From ZLKRG08 sp964654815 (GTDB lineage: Bacteria; Actinomycetota; Actinomycetes; Nanopelagicales; Nanopelagicaceae), in assembly GCA_964654815.1 (NCBI GenBank), contig CAZZLH010000002.1, positions 5,254-69,253 on the forward strand: a stretch of 64,000 nucleotides of DNA. Direction: 5' to 3'. The translations under genes and the position numbers were made by a program. The notes under the pieces are model-generated. The model saw only the letters and a list, made by a program, of their open reading frames with translations. It searched no databases and was not told where the DNA came from. Shown here in pieces: positions 27,925-37,911 of this stretch. The stretch's first letter is position 1. The number at the start of each line of letters is the position of its first letter.

Positions 27925-29213
27925 AGCGCGGATTCTCTCATGTCCGGAGTTTTAGAGATTAACAATTGACCAACTCGATGTCCTTCAAGTGTGATGACCA
28001 CAAGCCGTACCCCATTTATATTCACCACATCATGCAACTTGGGCATTCTTCCCAAGAAGTGCATCACAAATCCGCTGACTGTTTGATACGGACCTTCAGG
28101 TAAAGCGATGCCAGTTTCGGCCTCTAAGTCTTCGATTGAAAGCAATCCGTCAATCTCGATATCGCCAGTTCGGCTCTCTGTGTTGATTTCACTCTCAGTT
28201 TGATCGTACTCGTCGTGGATGTCACCAATTAAACATTCGACTAAATCTTCCAAGGTGATAATGCCATCTGTGCCACCGTACTCATCCAAGACGATTGCTA
28301 GATGCTGGCGCTCGTTTCGCATCTGTGTGAGTGATGGCAGAACCGGCTTTGTGCCAGGCAAATACATGATTGGTCGAACGAGGTCCTGAATCTTGGTGTT
28401 TGCAGTAGCCACGGCAGAATCCAAGAGATCTCTAACATGGATAAAGCCAATTACCTCATCACTGGAACCACGCACGACTGGGTAGCGAGAATGCGCCTTC
28501 TCTACTGCAATATCAATCGCTTTGCTGACTGTAAGTGAGCCATCAAGAAAATCAACTTCCGTGCGCGGCACCATGACCTCATTGACCAATTTATCGGAGG
28601 TATTGAATACCTCTTCTACGATCTCACGTTCTTCATCAGTAAGCGCCTTATGACCCGAGACCAACTCCATGAGCTCCTCTTCGGAAATCTGGCTGCGTTC
28701 ACTCTTGGTATCGATGCCAAAGAGCGAGACGATCAGATCAGTAGATTTAGAGAGCAGCCAGATGATGGGCCGGAAGAATTTGGCAATCGCTTCAATTATG
28801 TAGGAAGAGTTAAGCGCAATCGTCTCGCTCCTATGTAACGCAAGCCGTTTTGGGACCAACTCGCCAAAGACCAACGAGAAATAGGCGATCACCAAAGTGA
28901 TGGTGATTATGGAAATGGTGCGGGCGGCCGAAGCGCTCAACCCTAGGTCACTAAATCTAGGCACCAAAAAGATACTCAACTTCTCCGCACCAAGTGCTGC
29001 GGAGAGAAATCCCGTGACTGTGACACCGACTTGGGCCGCAGCCAAGAAGCGATTGGGATTGGAGGTAAGTTTTGCGACGCGCGCGCCACGTTTGCCCTTT
29101 AACTGCTTGACTTGACCTTCACGAAGCGAGATCAGAGCAATCTCTGCCGCTACGAAGAGTGAGCCAAGGAGGATCAGCGCAAAGACCAGCGCGATGGCCT
29201 GAAAGAGTTCCAT
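27921..29213 (-). CDS. CorC/HlyC-type membrane protein (DUF21, CBS pair, transporter-associated domain)
   Basis: A 430-residue protein in the order DUF21 membrane domain (about 1-185, three to four helices), CBS pair (about 205-330, with [13 protein letters not shown] and [14 protein letters not shown]) and CorC_HlyC C-terminal domain (about 345-425). Relatives act in magnesium/cobalt efflux or resistance; despite old names they are not haemolysins. A TAACCT hexamer 10 bases before the ATG suggests a very short leader. Divergent from the MsmK-type ATPase gene. Confidence 0.9.
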   Translation of the reverse strand: MELFQAIALVFALILLGSLFVAAEIALISLREGQVKQLKGKRGARVAKLTSNPNRFLAAAQVGVTVTGFLSAALGAEKLSIFLVPRFSDLGLSASAARTISIITITLVIAYFSLVFGELVPKRLALHRSETIALNSSYIIEAIAKFFRPIIWLLSKSTDLIVSLFGIDTKSERSQISEEELMELVSGHKALTDEEREIVEEVFNTSDKLVNEVMVPRTEVDFLDGSLTVSKAIDIAVEKAHSRYPVVRGSSDEVIGFIHVRDLLDSAVATANTKIQDLVRPIMYLPGTKPVLPSLTQMRNERQHLAIVLDEYGGTDGIITLEDLVECLIGDIHDEYDQTESEINTESRTGDIEIDGLLSIEDLEAETGIALPEGPYQTVSGFVMHFLGRMPKLHDVVNINGVRLVVITLEGHRVGQLLISKTPDMRESAL

Positions 29214-29310
29214 TAGATGAGAAAGGTTATCGGATTGCCTTCCAAACTCGCTTATTCACGCGTAGCCTCTGCCTCTAGTTCCACCAAAACATCAACTTCC
29301 AAAGGATCGT

Positions 29311-29335
29311 CGGGCACGTACCTGCCCGGAAGGAG
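29311..29335 (+). promoter_or_regulatory. Hairpin abutting the ribosome-binding site of the MsmK-type gene
   Basis: CGGGCA (29311-29316) and TGCCCG (29323-29328) form a 6-bp GC-rich stem with a 6-base loop. The last base of the stem touches GGAAGGAG (29328-29335), the ribosome-binding site 9 bases before the ATG. Placement suggests a role in translation or mRNA stability. Confidence 0.45.
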
Positions 29336-29344
29336 AAATAAAAA

Positions 29345-30427
29345 ATGGCATCAGTAACATTCGAATCAGCATCTCGAATCTATCCCGGCAATCCAGTTCC
29401 TGCTGTAGATAAATTAGATCTAGTTATTAACGATGGTGAGTTTCTGGTTTTAGTTGGACCATCAGGTTGCGGAAAATCCACCTCGCTTCGTATGTTGGCA
29501 GGTCTAGAAGAGATTGATACCGGTCGTATTTTGATTGGTGATAGAGATGTAACAAATATCGCACCAAAGGATCGCGATATCGCGATGGTATTCCAGTCAT
29601 ATGCGCTCTATCCGCACATGACCGTGGCCGAGAACATGGGATTTGCCTTGAAGATCGCAGGTGTAGCAAAAGAAGAACGCGATCGCCGCGTATTAGAGGC
29701 CGCTAAATTATTGGATTTGGAGCCATACCTAGATCGCAAACCTAAAGCGCTTTCTGGTGGCCAACGTCAGCGCGTTGCGATGGGTCGTGCAATTGTTCGC
29801 GAACCGCAAGTCTTCTTGATGGATGAGCCGCTATCTAACCTTGATGCCAAGTTACGTGTGGCAACTCGTACTCAGATCGCAGCGCTACAGCGACGTCTGG
29901 GCATCACCACCGTTTACGTTACTCACGACCAAGTAGAAGCTATGACCATGGGTGATCGAGTTGCGGTGCTCAAAGATGGTTTATTACAACAGGTAGATAG
30001 CCCACGTAATCTTTACGATAAGCCAGGTAATGCATTCGTTGCTGGATTTATCGGCTCACCTGCCATGAATTTGCTTGAAGTTCCGGTAGTAGATGGAAAA
30101 GCACTAGTTGGCCATTTGGAGATTCCAGTTCCGGCATCGGCTGGAAATTCAGTGATTGTTGGAGTTCGTCCAGAGGGATGGGAGCCAGCATCTGAGGGCT
30201 TTGAGGTAAATGTCGAAGTGGTTGAGGAGCTTGGCTCTGATGCCTTCGTCTACGGCAAGCCTGCAGATAGCAAAGTTAAGTTTGCCAATGCCTCTGATGA
30301 AGGTGCGACGGTGATTGTTCGTTGGGATCCTAAGAATCCGCCTAAGTCTGGGGATCAGATCAAAGTCAAAGCCAACCCAGCGGCGATACATCTCTTCCAT
30401 ACTCAGACTGGACTTCGTCTGAATTAA
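29345..30427 (+). CDS. Orphan sugar-ABC ATPase (MsmK/UgpC type)
   Basis: A 360-residue ATPase: Walker A GPSGCGKST near residue 38, signature LSGGQRQRVAMGRAIV, Walker B VFLMDEPLSNLDAKLR, then a C-terminal TOBE/MsmK regulatory domain (about 240-360). It is one gene alone, with no permease or binding protein beside it, and is bounded by its own strong ribosome-binding site and a terminator. In actinobacteria MsiK/MsmK serves several sugar permeases encoded elsewhere; that shared role is the likely one here. Confidence 0.93.
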   Translation: MASVTFESASRIYPGNPVPAVDKLDLVINDGEFLVLVGPSGCGKSTSLRMLAGLEEIDTGRILIGDRDVTNIAPKDRDIAMVFQSYALYPHMTVAENMGFALKIAGVAKEERDRRVLEAAKLLDLEPYLDRKPKALSGGQRQRVAMGRAIVREPQVFLMDEPLSNLDAKLRVATRTQIAALQRRLGITTVYVTHDQVEAMTMGDRVAVLKDGLLQQVDSPRNLYDKPGNAFVAGFIGSPAMNLLEVPVVDGKALVGHLEIPVPASAGNSVIVGVRPEGWEPASEGFEVNVEVVEELGSDAFVYGKPADSKVKFANASDEGATVIVRWDPKNPPKSGDQIKVKANPAAIHLFHTQTGLRLN

Positions 30428-30443
30428 CTTAGTAAAACTAAAT

Positions 30444-30491
30444 AAAAAGCTCCTTCAGTTATGCGGTATCTGCAATTGAAGGAGCTTTTTT
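30444..30491. terminator. Bidirectional intrinsic terminator between the MsmK-type gene and icd
   Basis: Arms AAAAGCTCCTTCA (30445-30457) and TGAAGGAGCTTTT (30477-30489) pair perfectly over 13 bases around a 19-base loop. A-rich left and T-rich right sides give U tracts on both strands, serving the plus-strand ATPase gene and the minus-strand operon ending in icd. Confidence 0.9.
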
Positions 30492-30497
30492 ACTGCA

Positions 30498-31715
30498 CTA
30501 CTTCTGCATAGCTTTCTTTAGATTCTCATTGATAGCATCTAAAAATTGCTGGGTGGTAAGCCATGGTGAATCCGCGCTAATCAATAGCGCCAGATCCTTA
30601 GTCATCTTGCCTGATTCAACGGTCTGGATACACACCTGCTCTAATTTTTGGGCAAACTCCGCAAGTTGTGGGTTGTTATCTAATTTAGCGCGATGCGCCA
30701 AACCTCGAGTCCAAGCAAAGATGGATGCAATTGGGTTGGTGGAGGTAGCTTTACCGGCTTGATGATCTCGGTAATGGCGAGTGACCGTGCCATGTGCTGC
30801 CTCAGATTCAACAGTCTTTCCATCCGGTGTCATCAGAACTGAGGTCATCAAACCTAGAGAGCCATAACCTTGTGCGACCGTGTCAGACTGAACATCGCCA
30901 TCGTAATTCTTGCACGCCCAGACATAACCTCCCTCCCAGCGAAGCGAGGTTGCGACCATGTCATCAATTAATCGATGATCATATTCAATTCCGGCCGCGG
31001 CAAACTTCTCCTTGAATTCACTCTCAAAAACTTCTGCGAAGATATCTTTGAAACGGCCATCGTAGGCCTTCAAGATGGTGTTCTTTGTCGATAGATAAAC
31101 TGGGAATTTACGGGCGAGGCCATAATTCATCGAGGCGCGGGCAAAATCCCTGATTGAATCATCCAAGTTGTACATCGCCATCGCCACACCGCTACTTGGG
31201 AAATCAAATACATTGAATTCCATGGGCTGTGAGCCGTCGGCTGGCGTAAATGTGACAGTCAATTTTCCAGGGCCAGGAACTTTGAAATCCGTGGCCCGAT
31301 ATTGATCGCCAAATGCATGGCGGCCAATCACAATTGGTTTGGTCCAATGAGGTACCAATCGAGGCACATTAGAGATGATGATTGGTTCACGGAAAATCAC
31401 ACCACCCAAAATATTTCGGATTGTGCCATTGGGTGATTTCCACATCTGCTTTAGATTGAATTCTTTAACGCGAGCTTCGTCTGGAGTGATGGTTGCGCAC
31501 TTAACCCCTACGCCATGCTTCTTAATAGCATTTGCCGAATCAATCGTGACCTGGTCGCCAGTTGCATCACGATGTTCGATGCCTAAATCGTAATACTCAA
31601 GATTTATATCCAAATAAGGCAAAATCAAGGAATCTTTGATGAATTGCCAGATGATGCGGGTCATTTCATCGCCATCTAATTCGACGACGGTACCGGTTAC
31701 TTTGATTTTAGTCAT
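30498..31715 (-). CDS. icd: NADP-dependent isocitrate dehydrogenase (eukaryote-like dimeric type)
   Basis: A 405-residue IDH oxidising isocitrate to 2-oxoglutarate with NADPH. The start ([19 protein letters not shown]), [21 protein letters not shown] and the [23 protein letters not shown]-binding block are those of the homodimeric type found in eukaryotes and some actinobacteria. Last gene of the long minus-strand operon, 4 bases after mdh. Confidence 0.96.
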   Translation of the reverse strand: MTKIKVTGTVVELDGDEMTRIIWQFIKDSLILPYLDINLEYYDLGIEHRDATGDQVTIDSANAIKKHGVGVKCATITPDEARVKEFNLKQMWKSPNGTIRNILGGVIFREPIIISNVPRLVPHWTKPIVIGRHAFGDQYRATDFKVPGPGKLTVTFTPADGSQPMEFNVFDFPSSGVAMAMYNLDDSIRDFARASMNYGLARKFPVYLSTKNTILKAYDGRFKDIFAEVFESEFKEKFAAAGIEYDHRLIDDMVATSLRWEGGYVWACKNYDGDVQSDTVAQGYGSLGLMTSVLMTPDGKTVESEAAHGTVTRHYRDHQAGKATSTNPIASIFAWTRGLAHRAKLDNNPQLAEFAQKLEQVCIQTVESGKMTKDLALLISADSPWLTTQQFLDAINENLKKAMQK

Positions 31716-31719
31716 TTAA

Positions 31720-32694
31720 TTACATGTCCTTAACGTCAGCTTGTTTTGCTCTAACCGCTTCAGCTGCTGCTTTTAGCGCCGTTAGCTCTGAATCGGTCAG
31801 TTTGGTTTCGACAACTTTTCTTACTCCACTTCGGCCAATTTCGGCCTCAACACCTAAATAGACGCCGCTAATTCCATACTCTCCATCAACCCAGGCGCAG
31901 ACTGGCATTACCGCGCCTGAATCTTGAATTACCGCCTTTGCCATTCGGGCCGCGGCGGCAGATGGTGCGTAATATGCCGAACCTGTCTTAAGCAGCGCTA
32001 CCACCTCTGCTCCACCATTTCGGGTGCGAACCACGAGCTCTTCAATTTCTGTTTCGGTCAGCAATTCACTAAGTGGCTTGCCATTTACTTTGCAGCGAGA
32101 TGGGACGGGGACCATGGTCTCGCCATGCGATCCTAAAGTTAATGTCTCCACGCTAGCTACCGGTACATTTAATTTCTCAGCTACGAAATTAGTAAATCGA
32201 GCGGTATCCAACATGCCTGCCTGTCCCATAACGCGATGCTGTGGAAACTTGGTAGCGATCTGAGCCAGCGCCGTCATTTCATCTAAAGGATTTGAGACCA
32301 CAATGATTACTGCATTTGGAGAATGCTTGGCAATATTCTCAGCCACACCGCGAACAATTCCGGCGTTAACTCCAATTAGATCCATTCGGCTCATGCCCGG
32401 CTTGCGCGGTAAACCTGCGGTAATCACCACTACATCGGAATTTGCTGTCGCTTCATATCCGCCACCATCTGCGGTCGTAGTCGCGCCAATAACTTTGGTT
32501 TGGAAACCTTCGATTGATCTGGACTGATTCATATCTAAAGCCAGACCTTCTGGCTTTCCTTCGAGGATGTCAGTCAAAACAACGCTCTCAAAAATGTTGT
32601 ACTCCGCTAAACGCATTGCCGTGGTAGAGCCGTAAAAACCTGCGCCGACAACCGTTACTTTTCCCGATAACTTTCCTACTGCCTGATCTGACAT
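31720..32694 (-). CDS. mdh: Malate dehydrogenase
   Basis: A 324-residue NAD-dependent dehydrogenase of the LDH-like MDH type: VTVVGAGFYGSTTA at the N-terminus, VVITAGLPRKPGMSRMDL loop with substrate-binding arginines, VSNPLDEMT, and the catalytic histidine in TLGSHGETMVP. The ATG at 32694 is chosen because GGAGG lies 5-6 bases before it; an in-frame TTG at 32706 lies on top of that site. Co-operonic with icd, sucC and sucD. Confidence 0.95.
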   Translation of the reverse strand: MSDQAVGKLSGKVTVVGAGFYGSTTAMRLAEYNIFESVVLTDILEGKPEGLALDMNQSRSIEGFQTKVIGATTTADGGGYEATANSDVVVITAGLPRKPGMSRMDLIGVNAGIVRGVAENIAKHSPNAVIIVVSNPLDEMTALAQIATKFPQHRVMGQAGMLDTARFTNFVAEKLNVPVASVETLTLGSHGETMVPVPSRCKVNGKPLSELLTETEIEELVVRTRNGGAEVVALLKTGSAYYAPSAAAARMAKAVIQDSGAVMPVCAWVDGEYGISGVYLGVEAEIGRSGVRKVVETKLTDSELTALKAAAEAVRAKQADVKDM

Positions 32695-32735
32695 TAAATC
32701 CTCCAAGAGATAATTATCTCGACATCAAGATAATT

Positions 32736-32942
32736 CTATCGCCCGTGCGGGAGGACGATTGCCACGATAATCAATGCAATCCCGATCGCGATCGGCAGAT
32801 ATCGCTCAACTTTACGCTCCTGTCGCAAGCCCGTCAGGGCTAAAGCCGCCCCCACCACAATCGATCCAGTTCGGACAAAACTTAAGGCGCCGAGCAATAC
32901 GCCAAATGCGGCGATGATTGTGAGTGAGCGTTGAGAGATCAT
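32736..32942 (-). CDS. Small DUF3017-type membrane protein
   Basis: A 68-residue protein with two predicted transmembrane helices (about 6-24 and 49-65) joined by a charged loop (RQERKVERY). Its size, topology and position directly after folD match the actinobacterial DUF3017 family, whose role is unknown. The ATG overlaps the folD stop by 4 bases. Confidence 0.75.
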   Translation of the reverse strand: MISQRSLTIIAAFGVLLGALSFVRTGSIVVGAALALTGLRQERKVERYLPIAIGIALIIVAIVLPHGR

Positions 32943-33784
32943 TTACGGGATGCGGCATCCACTACGTTCTTAACCAACATCGCTCTCGTCAGTGGACCAA
33001 CCCCACCAGGATTTGGCGAAATCCAACCTGCGACAGATGCCACATCGGGGTGCACATCTCCTTGGATGCCATTTTCATTGCGTGAGACTCCGACATCAAT
33101 CACTACCGCGCCAGGTTTAACCATATCTGGTGTCAAGTAATGTCCAACGCCGACGGCGACAACCACTATGTCAGCACGTCGAGCATGAGATGGGATATCT
33201 CGAGTGCCAGTATGCACCAAATTAATTGTGGCATTCTCTTCACGGCGATTTAATAGCAAACTCAATGGTCGACCCACGGTCAATCCACGACCAATTATGG
33301 TGACCTCAGCTCCGTTTACTGGAATCTGGTAATGATGCAATAGCTCAGTAATTCCACGAGGCGTACATGGAAGTGTGCCATCAAAGCCAGCAGTTAGTCG
33401 ACCAAGGTTCATGGGATGCAACCCATCTGCATCTTTGGCTGGATCGATTGCCTCCAAGACCACTTGAGTATTTACTATTTTAGGTAGCGGTAATTGCACG
33501 ATATAACCGGTGCACTCCGGATTATTATTCATATCTCGTACTGCAGCTAAGACATCAGCTTGGGTCGCACTCTCTGGCAGGTCAATTCGAATTGATTTAA
33601 CGCCTACCTCTGAGCAATCTTTATGTTTACCACCAACATATTGTTTAGATCCTGGATCTTCGCCAACCAAAATAGTTCCAAGTCCTGGGGTAATACCTGC
33701 ACTCTGTAGCTCTTTTACTCTTACTGCTAACTCATCTTTGATCTGCTTAGCAAACGCTTTGCCATCTAAAATTTGCGCCGTCAT
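32939..33784 (-). CDS. folD: Bifunctional methylenetetrahydrofolate dehydrogenase/cyclohydrolase
   Basis: A 281-residue FolD: catalytic lysine in [13 protein letters not shown], folate-binding [20 protein letters not shown], and the NADP-binding [16 protein letters not shown]. It interconverts methylene-, methenyl- and formyl-tetrahydrofolate; the formyl form is consumed by PurN and PurH encoded just upstream. Starts 13 bases after the purH stop. Confidence 0.96.
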   Translation of the reverse strand: MTAQILDGKAFAKQIKDELAVRVKELQSAGITPGLGTILVGEDPGSKQYVGGKHKDCSEVGVKSIRIDLPESATQADVLAAVRDMNNNPECTGYIVQLPLPKIVNTQVVLEAIDPAKDADGLHPMNLGRLTAGFDGTLPCTPRGITELLHHYQIPVNGAEVTIIGRGLTVGRPLSLLLNRREENATINLVHTGTRDIPSHARRADIVVVAVGVGHYLTPDMVKPGAVVIDVGVSRNENGIQGDVHPDVASVAGWISPNPGGVGPLTRAMLVKNVVDAASRK

Positions 33785-33797
33785 ATCGCGATCCTAT

Positions 33798-35336
33798 TTA
33801 GGCGTGAGAAAAATGGCGAATTCCCGTGAAAAATAGCGGGATACCTGCGCGCTTCGCTGCGGCTATTACCTCTTCATCTCTTAGCGATCCACCAGGTGAA
33901 ACCACCGCACTTACTCCTGCATCAATCAAGATCTGCAACCCATCAGCAAAGGGAAAGAAGGCATCACTTGCTGCGACTGCACCATTGGCGCGTCCTGCAG
34001 CACGATCGACCGAGAGCCTTGCTGCATCAACTCGATTTACTTGGCCCATACCGATACCAACGGCAGCGCCAGATTTGGCGAGCAAAATGGCATTGCTCTT
34101 AACTGCGCGAACTGCCCGCCAGGCAAATTCCAAATCTGAAAGAATTTCATCACTGACGCTTCCACCAGCAACTTGTTGCCAATTCTTCGGGCTATCACCT
34201 GGCGCATCAATCAAATCTGCAGATTGCACCAACAAGCCACCAGAGATTGATCTTGGTTCCAGTGGCCCATACTTTTTCATCTCAGTGACCAAGATCCGTA
34301 AATTAGCTTTACCTTTAAGTATCTCAAGCGCCTCAGGTTCATAATCTGGCGCGACAATTACCTCAGTAAATACTTCAGATAAAGATCTGGCCATCTCACT
34401 TGTGACTTTACGGTTTGCTGCCACTACTCCACCGAAGGCAGAGACTGGGTCACATAGATGCGCAGCTTGATATGCACTTACTATGTCTGCACCTATTGCG
34501 ATACCGCATGGGTTAGCATGCTTGATGATGGCCACCGCAGGTTGAGGATGATCTAAAGCGGCGCGCAGAGCTGCATCAGCGTCGGTGTAATTGTTAAAGC
34601 TCATCTCTTTGCCATGTAGCTGCTTAGCGCTAACAATCCCTGGGAAATTGCTGCCGTAGATTGCACCTTGTTGATGTGGGTTCTCGCCATATCTCAAAGT
34701 AGAACGTTTTCTCCAAACTCCCGCTATCCAATCTGGGAACATGCCTTGTGATTGATTTAGCCACATTGCGATGGTTGCGTCATATTCTGCTGTGGTTCGA
34801 AAGACTTGAATTGCCAACTCTTTCCGCTCTGGCAGAGTGAAACCCCCGCTATTTAACGCGGAGATCAATTGATCGTACTGCTCCGGACTGGAGATAACTG
34901 CAACCGAGCCGTGATTTTTCGCTGCACCACGCAACATCGATGGACCACCAATATCTATCTGTTCTATGCACTCGGCATAGTCAGCACCTGAAGCGATCGT
35001 GGCTGCAAAGGGATAGAGATTAATTATCACTAAATCGAATGTTGGTATCTCTAACTCAGCCAATTTCGCTAGATGATCTGGATTGGTTTGGTCGGCGAGA
35101 ATGCCAGAATGAATTCTGGGGTGAAGAGTCTTCACTCGCCCACCCATAATCTCTGGAAATCCCGTGTATTCCGAGACCTCAGTGGCAGCGATACCATTTT
35201 CAATCAGATGCTTACAGGTGGACCCAGTCGAAACTATCTCTACCCCAGCGACCTGTAGCGCGCTACCGATTTCGATGAGCCGACTCTTGTCGTAGACGCT
35301 GATGAGTGCGCGTTTTATTGCCTTTCGCTCACTCAT
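33798..35336 (-). CDS. purH: Bifunctional AICAR formyltransferase/IMP cyclohydrolase
   Basis: A 512-residue PurH performing the last two steps of IMP synthesis. Residues 1-190 are the cyclohydrolase ([40 protein letters not shown]); the rest is the transformylase, with [13 protein letters not shown], the catalytic KHANPCG and a C-terminal DAFFPFADG. The start codon overlaps the stop of an eight-codon mini-ORF whose first codons resemble its own. Confidence 0.97.
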   Translation of the reverse strand: MSERKAIKRALISVYDKSRLIEIGSALQVAGVEIVSTGSTCKHLIENGIAATEVSEYTGFPEIMGGRVKTLHPRIHSGILADQTNPDHLAKLAELEIPTFDLVIINLYPFAATIASGADYAECIEQIDIGGPSMLRGAAKNHGSVAVISSPEQYDQLISALNSGGFTLPERKELAIQVFRTTAEYDATIAMWLNQSQGMFPDWIAGVWRKRSTLRYGENPHQQGAIYGSNFPGIVSAKQLHGKEMSFNNYTDADAALRAALDHPQPAVAIIKHANPCGIAIGADIVSAYQAAHLCDPVSAFGGVVAANRKVTSEMARSLSEVFTEVIVAPDYEPEALEILKGKANLRILVTEMKKYGPLEPRSISGGLLVQSADLIDAPGDSPKNWQQVAGGSVSDEILSDLEFAWRAVRAVKSNAILLAKSGAAVGIGMGQVNRVDAARLSVDRAAGRANGAVAASDAFFPFADGLQILIDAGVSAVVSPGGSLRDEEVIAAAKRAGIPLFFTGIRHFSHA

Positions 35337-35362
35337 TAATCCACTCGCCCTCTCTCACTCAT
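35336..35362 (-). CDS. Putative eight-codon leader peptide overlapping the purH start
   Basis: ATG at 35362 opens a frame of eight codons (MSERGRVD) ending in TAA that overlaps the purH ATG as TAATG. The first nine bases, ATGAGTGAG, are the same as those opening purH 26 bases later in another frame. It could couple translation to purH or simply be a duplicated start region. No ribosome-binding site of usual strength precedes it, so expression is doubtful. Confidence 0.3.
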   Translation of the reverse strand: MSERGRVD

Positions 35363-35413
35363 TACTTACCTAACTCTTTCAACATGAGCTTTAATTTCAC
35401 AGAAAGCGCGCAC

Positions 35414-35947
35414 TTAATTGCTCATTAATCGATGCAGGGTCTCAACCACTAACTCACGCTCCACAATCTTAATCCGTTCATGCAGAATCGCTTCATCATC
35501 GGTTGCCTCAATGGCCACTTTGGCCTGGGCGATGATCGCTCCGGTATCGACTCCCTCATCTACCCAATGGATTGTGCATCCAGTTTCGGTAGCACCAGCT
35601 GCCAAGGCATCACGGACTGCATGAGCGCCAGGAAAGTTAGGAAGTAGCGCCGGGTGCGAGTTGATCACCTTAAATTTGTTAACGAACTCTGGGTTTAGGA
35701 TTCTCATGAATCCCAAGCTGACCACCAAATCTGGTACTAGTAGTTCAACTGCGCTGATCAATTCCTGATCCCATTTCGTGCGTGGATTACTAAAGGGAAT
35801 AGAGATAGCCGGGATTCCTGCTGAGACCGCTCTTTGTAGAACTGGCGCATCAGGCACATCGCTAACTACTGCAACTATCTCAAAACCGGAATCAATAACT
35901 GCTTGTGCCAAGGTTCCGCTTCCTGAAGCAAGTAAGAGCAGCCTCAT
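35414..35947 (-). CDS. purN: Phosphoribosylglycinamide formyltransferase
   Basis: A 177-residue PurN, slightly short for the family. It formylates GAR using 10-formyl-tetrahydrofolate. SGSGTLAQAV is the phosphate loop, VVSLGFMRILNP and NSHPALLPNFPGAHAVRDAL carry the catalytic Asn/His, and VDEGVDTGAII the catalytic aspartate. It overlaps the DUF6350 gene by 4 bases, and a 77-base spacer separates it from purH. Confidence 0.95.
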   Translation of the reverse strand: MRLLLLASGSGTLAQAVIDSGFEIVAVVSDVPDAPVLQRAVSAGIPAISIPFSNPRTKWDQELISAVELLVPDLVVSLGFMRILNPEFVNKFKVINSHPALLPNFPGAHAVRDALAAGATETGCTIHWVDEGVDTGAIIAQAKVAIEATDDEAILHERIKIVERELVVETLHRLMSN

Positions 35948-37020
35948 TTACGTCTCAAAACCGGATTCAACTTTGAATTCATCAGGGTTGGGATTAATTT
36001 AAATAGACCGATTCCAATCAAGAATTCCAAAATCAATAGCAGTGGAAACTTCCAGAGCGATGGGCCGACTGTTCCTAATTCGTAGGTTATCAATGCGCCA
36101 GAACCTAGATACGCCATAAGAAATGCGCTGATTGAAAAGAGGGTGATTGTCTGACGAAGCGCCAATCGTCCGCTCTCCACGCTCCAATAAGCGACCATCG
36201 CGCCTACTGCAACCACGAATAAAGAAAGGAGTAGATACATGGGATGTCGACCAGTAGGCAGCGCACCTAGGATCGGCAACGCGGGGATCTTGCCCAATTC
36301 GAAGGTCAATGGCGAGATCAATGTATCTCGGCCAACTGCAAATCCCGCACCCACAAAATATGCCAAAGTGGCAATCATGAAATTAGGTAGATAAAGGAAA
36401 GTTAGCGCCAGAAGCAGTACTCCGCCCAGCAACCCTGGTTGCAGCACAGTAGTTAGCTGGTGGACTGTGCGCAGATTAATGATGAGTGATAACCCAAGTA
36501 ATAACGCGGCCATACCTAAGAGCAAACCCCACGCCTTCAACAGATAAATTAACGGCGCGGAGAATCTAAATTGATTTATTGCAAAGAAGGAGATTAAAAA
36601 GACAAATGGTGTGCCAAATGCAAGCGCCCAATACCAAGTTACTGATACGTCTTTATTGGAAGCTAGCCAAGAGAGCAGTAGCAGAAAGGTTAGATAACAG
36701 GTAGCAAAGAGCCAGACTGCCATCTCGCTATTGGTCTTCTCCAAAGTTCTGCGAGCGCTACTTCCAATGCCGATTGCGGGTAAAACCATCGCCCCCAGCG
36801 GAAGGTAGGTCAACCATCCTGCCGCGCTACTTGGTGGGATGCTTAGATTAAAGGGGATGGCATGTGAACCTAGAAGTATCCACACTGCAGCGCGAAATGG
36901 ATCGGTAGTACTTGCATATGCGCTACCGGCAATTGCCCACGCAAGAAAAGTTACGATCCCTGCCGGAATTAATGTGAAGAGCAGTGATCTGACGCTTTGC
37001 GTGATTGCCGTTACAAACAC
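35944..37020 (-). CDS. Polytopic membrane protein, DUF6350-like
   Basis: A 358-residue integral membrane protein with nine or ten hydrophobic segments and no recognisable catalytic motif. Between sucD and purN, actinobacteria usually encode a membrane protein of this size (DUF6350 family, function unknown), so the call rests on position and topology. GTG start at 37020, 9 bases after the sucD stop; its end overlaps purN by 4 bases. Confidence 0.7.
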   Translation of the reverse strand: MFVTAITQSVRSLLFTLIPAGIVTFLAWAIAGSAYASTTDPFRAAVWILLGSHAIPFNLSIPPSSAAGWLTYLPLGAMVLPAIGIGSSARRTLEKTNSEMAVWLFATCYLTFLLLLSWLASNKDVSVTWYWALAFGTPFVFLISFFAINQFRFSAPLIYLLKAWGLLLGMAALLLGLSLIINLRTVHQLTTVLQPGLLGGVLLLALTFLYLPNFMIATLAYFVGAGFAVGRDTLISPLTFELGKIPALPILGALPTGRHPMYLLLSLFVVAVGAMVAYWSVESGRLALRQTITLFSISAFLMAYLGSGALITYELGTVGPSLWKFPLLLILEFLIGIGLFKLIPTLMNSKLNPVLRRK

Positions 37021-37029
37021 GCGTAAACC

Positions 37030-37911
37030 TTATCTGCTTAAAACTTCACGGAGCAGTTTGGCGGTTTCGCTTGGAGTTTTGCCAACCTTTACCCCCGCTG
37101 CTTCCAAGGCATCCTTCTTGGCTTGGGCAGTTCCGGAGCTGCCAGAGACGATAGCGCCTGCATGGCCCATGGTCTTTCCCTCTGGCGCAGTAAATCCTGC
37201 AACATAACCAACTACAGGTTTGGTGACATATTCTTTGATAAAGGCCGCTGCACGCTCTTCCGCATCTCCACCAATCTCACCAATCATCACTATCGCTTTG
37301 GTGTCGGGATCATCTTGGAAGGCCTTTAAGCAATCTATATGAGTAGTTCCGATTACTGGGTCGCCACCAATTCCTACTGCAGTGGTAAAGCCAATATCTC
37401 TTAATTCATACATCAACTGATAAGTAAGAGTGCCCGATTTTGATACTAGACCGATTGGTCCAGTGCCGGTGATATCTGCGGGAATGATTCCGACATTTGA
37501 TTGACCTGGACTGATCACTCCGGGGCAATTTGGGCCAATAATCTGCGTTAGACCTTTTTCGCTGGCATAGGTATAGAAATAGGCCGAGTCGTGAACTGGA
37601 ATACCTTCGGTGATCACCACAACTAATGGCATCTTGGCATCAACTGCATCAATCACTGCAGCCTTAGCAAACTTAGGCGGAACAAAGACCACAGAGACAT
37701 TCGCACCTGTAGCGGCAATCGCCTCTGCTACTGAATTAAATACTGGCAATAAGGTGCCATCCATATCAACGCTCTGGCCGCCTTTACCTGGCGTGACACC
37801 ACCTACGATATTTGTACCAGCTTTCAGCATGCGCTTGGTGTGCTTGGTTCCTTCAGACCCAGTCATTCCCTGGACAATTACCTTGCTCTTGGCATTGATA
37901 AAGATCGACAT
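37030..37911 (-). CDS. sucD: Succinyl-CoA synthetase (ligase) alpha subunit
   Basis: A 293-residue alpha subunit: [17 protein letters not shown] for CoA/phosphate binding, [11 protein letters not shown], and the phosphorylated histidine in [14 protein letters not shown]. With SucC it converts succinyl-CoA to succinate with nucleotide triphosphate formation. Its start shares one base with the sucC stop (37911). Confidence 0.97.
   Translation of the reverse strand: MSIFINAKSKVIVQGMTGSEGTKHTKRMLKAGTNIVGGVTPGKGGQSVDMDGTLLPVFNSVAEAIAATGANVSVVFVPPKFAKAAVIDAVDAKMPLVVVITEGIPVHDSAYFYTYASEKGLTQIIGPNCPGVISPGQSNVGIIPADITGTGPIGLVSKSGTLTYQLMYELRDIGFTTAVGIGGDPVIGTTHIDCLKAFQDDPDTKAIVMIGEIGGDAEERAAAFIKEYVTKPVVGYVAGFTAPEGKTMGHAGAIVSGSSGTAQAKKDALEAAGVKVGKTPSETAKLLREVLSR

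Noticed and set aside
33826..34344. 172-codon plus-strand frame opposite purH
   Set aside because: Shadow frame with low-complexity composition and no domain.
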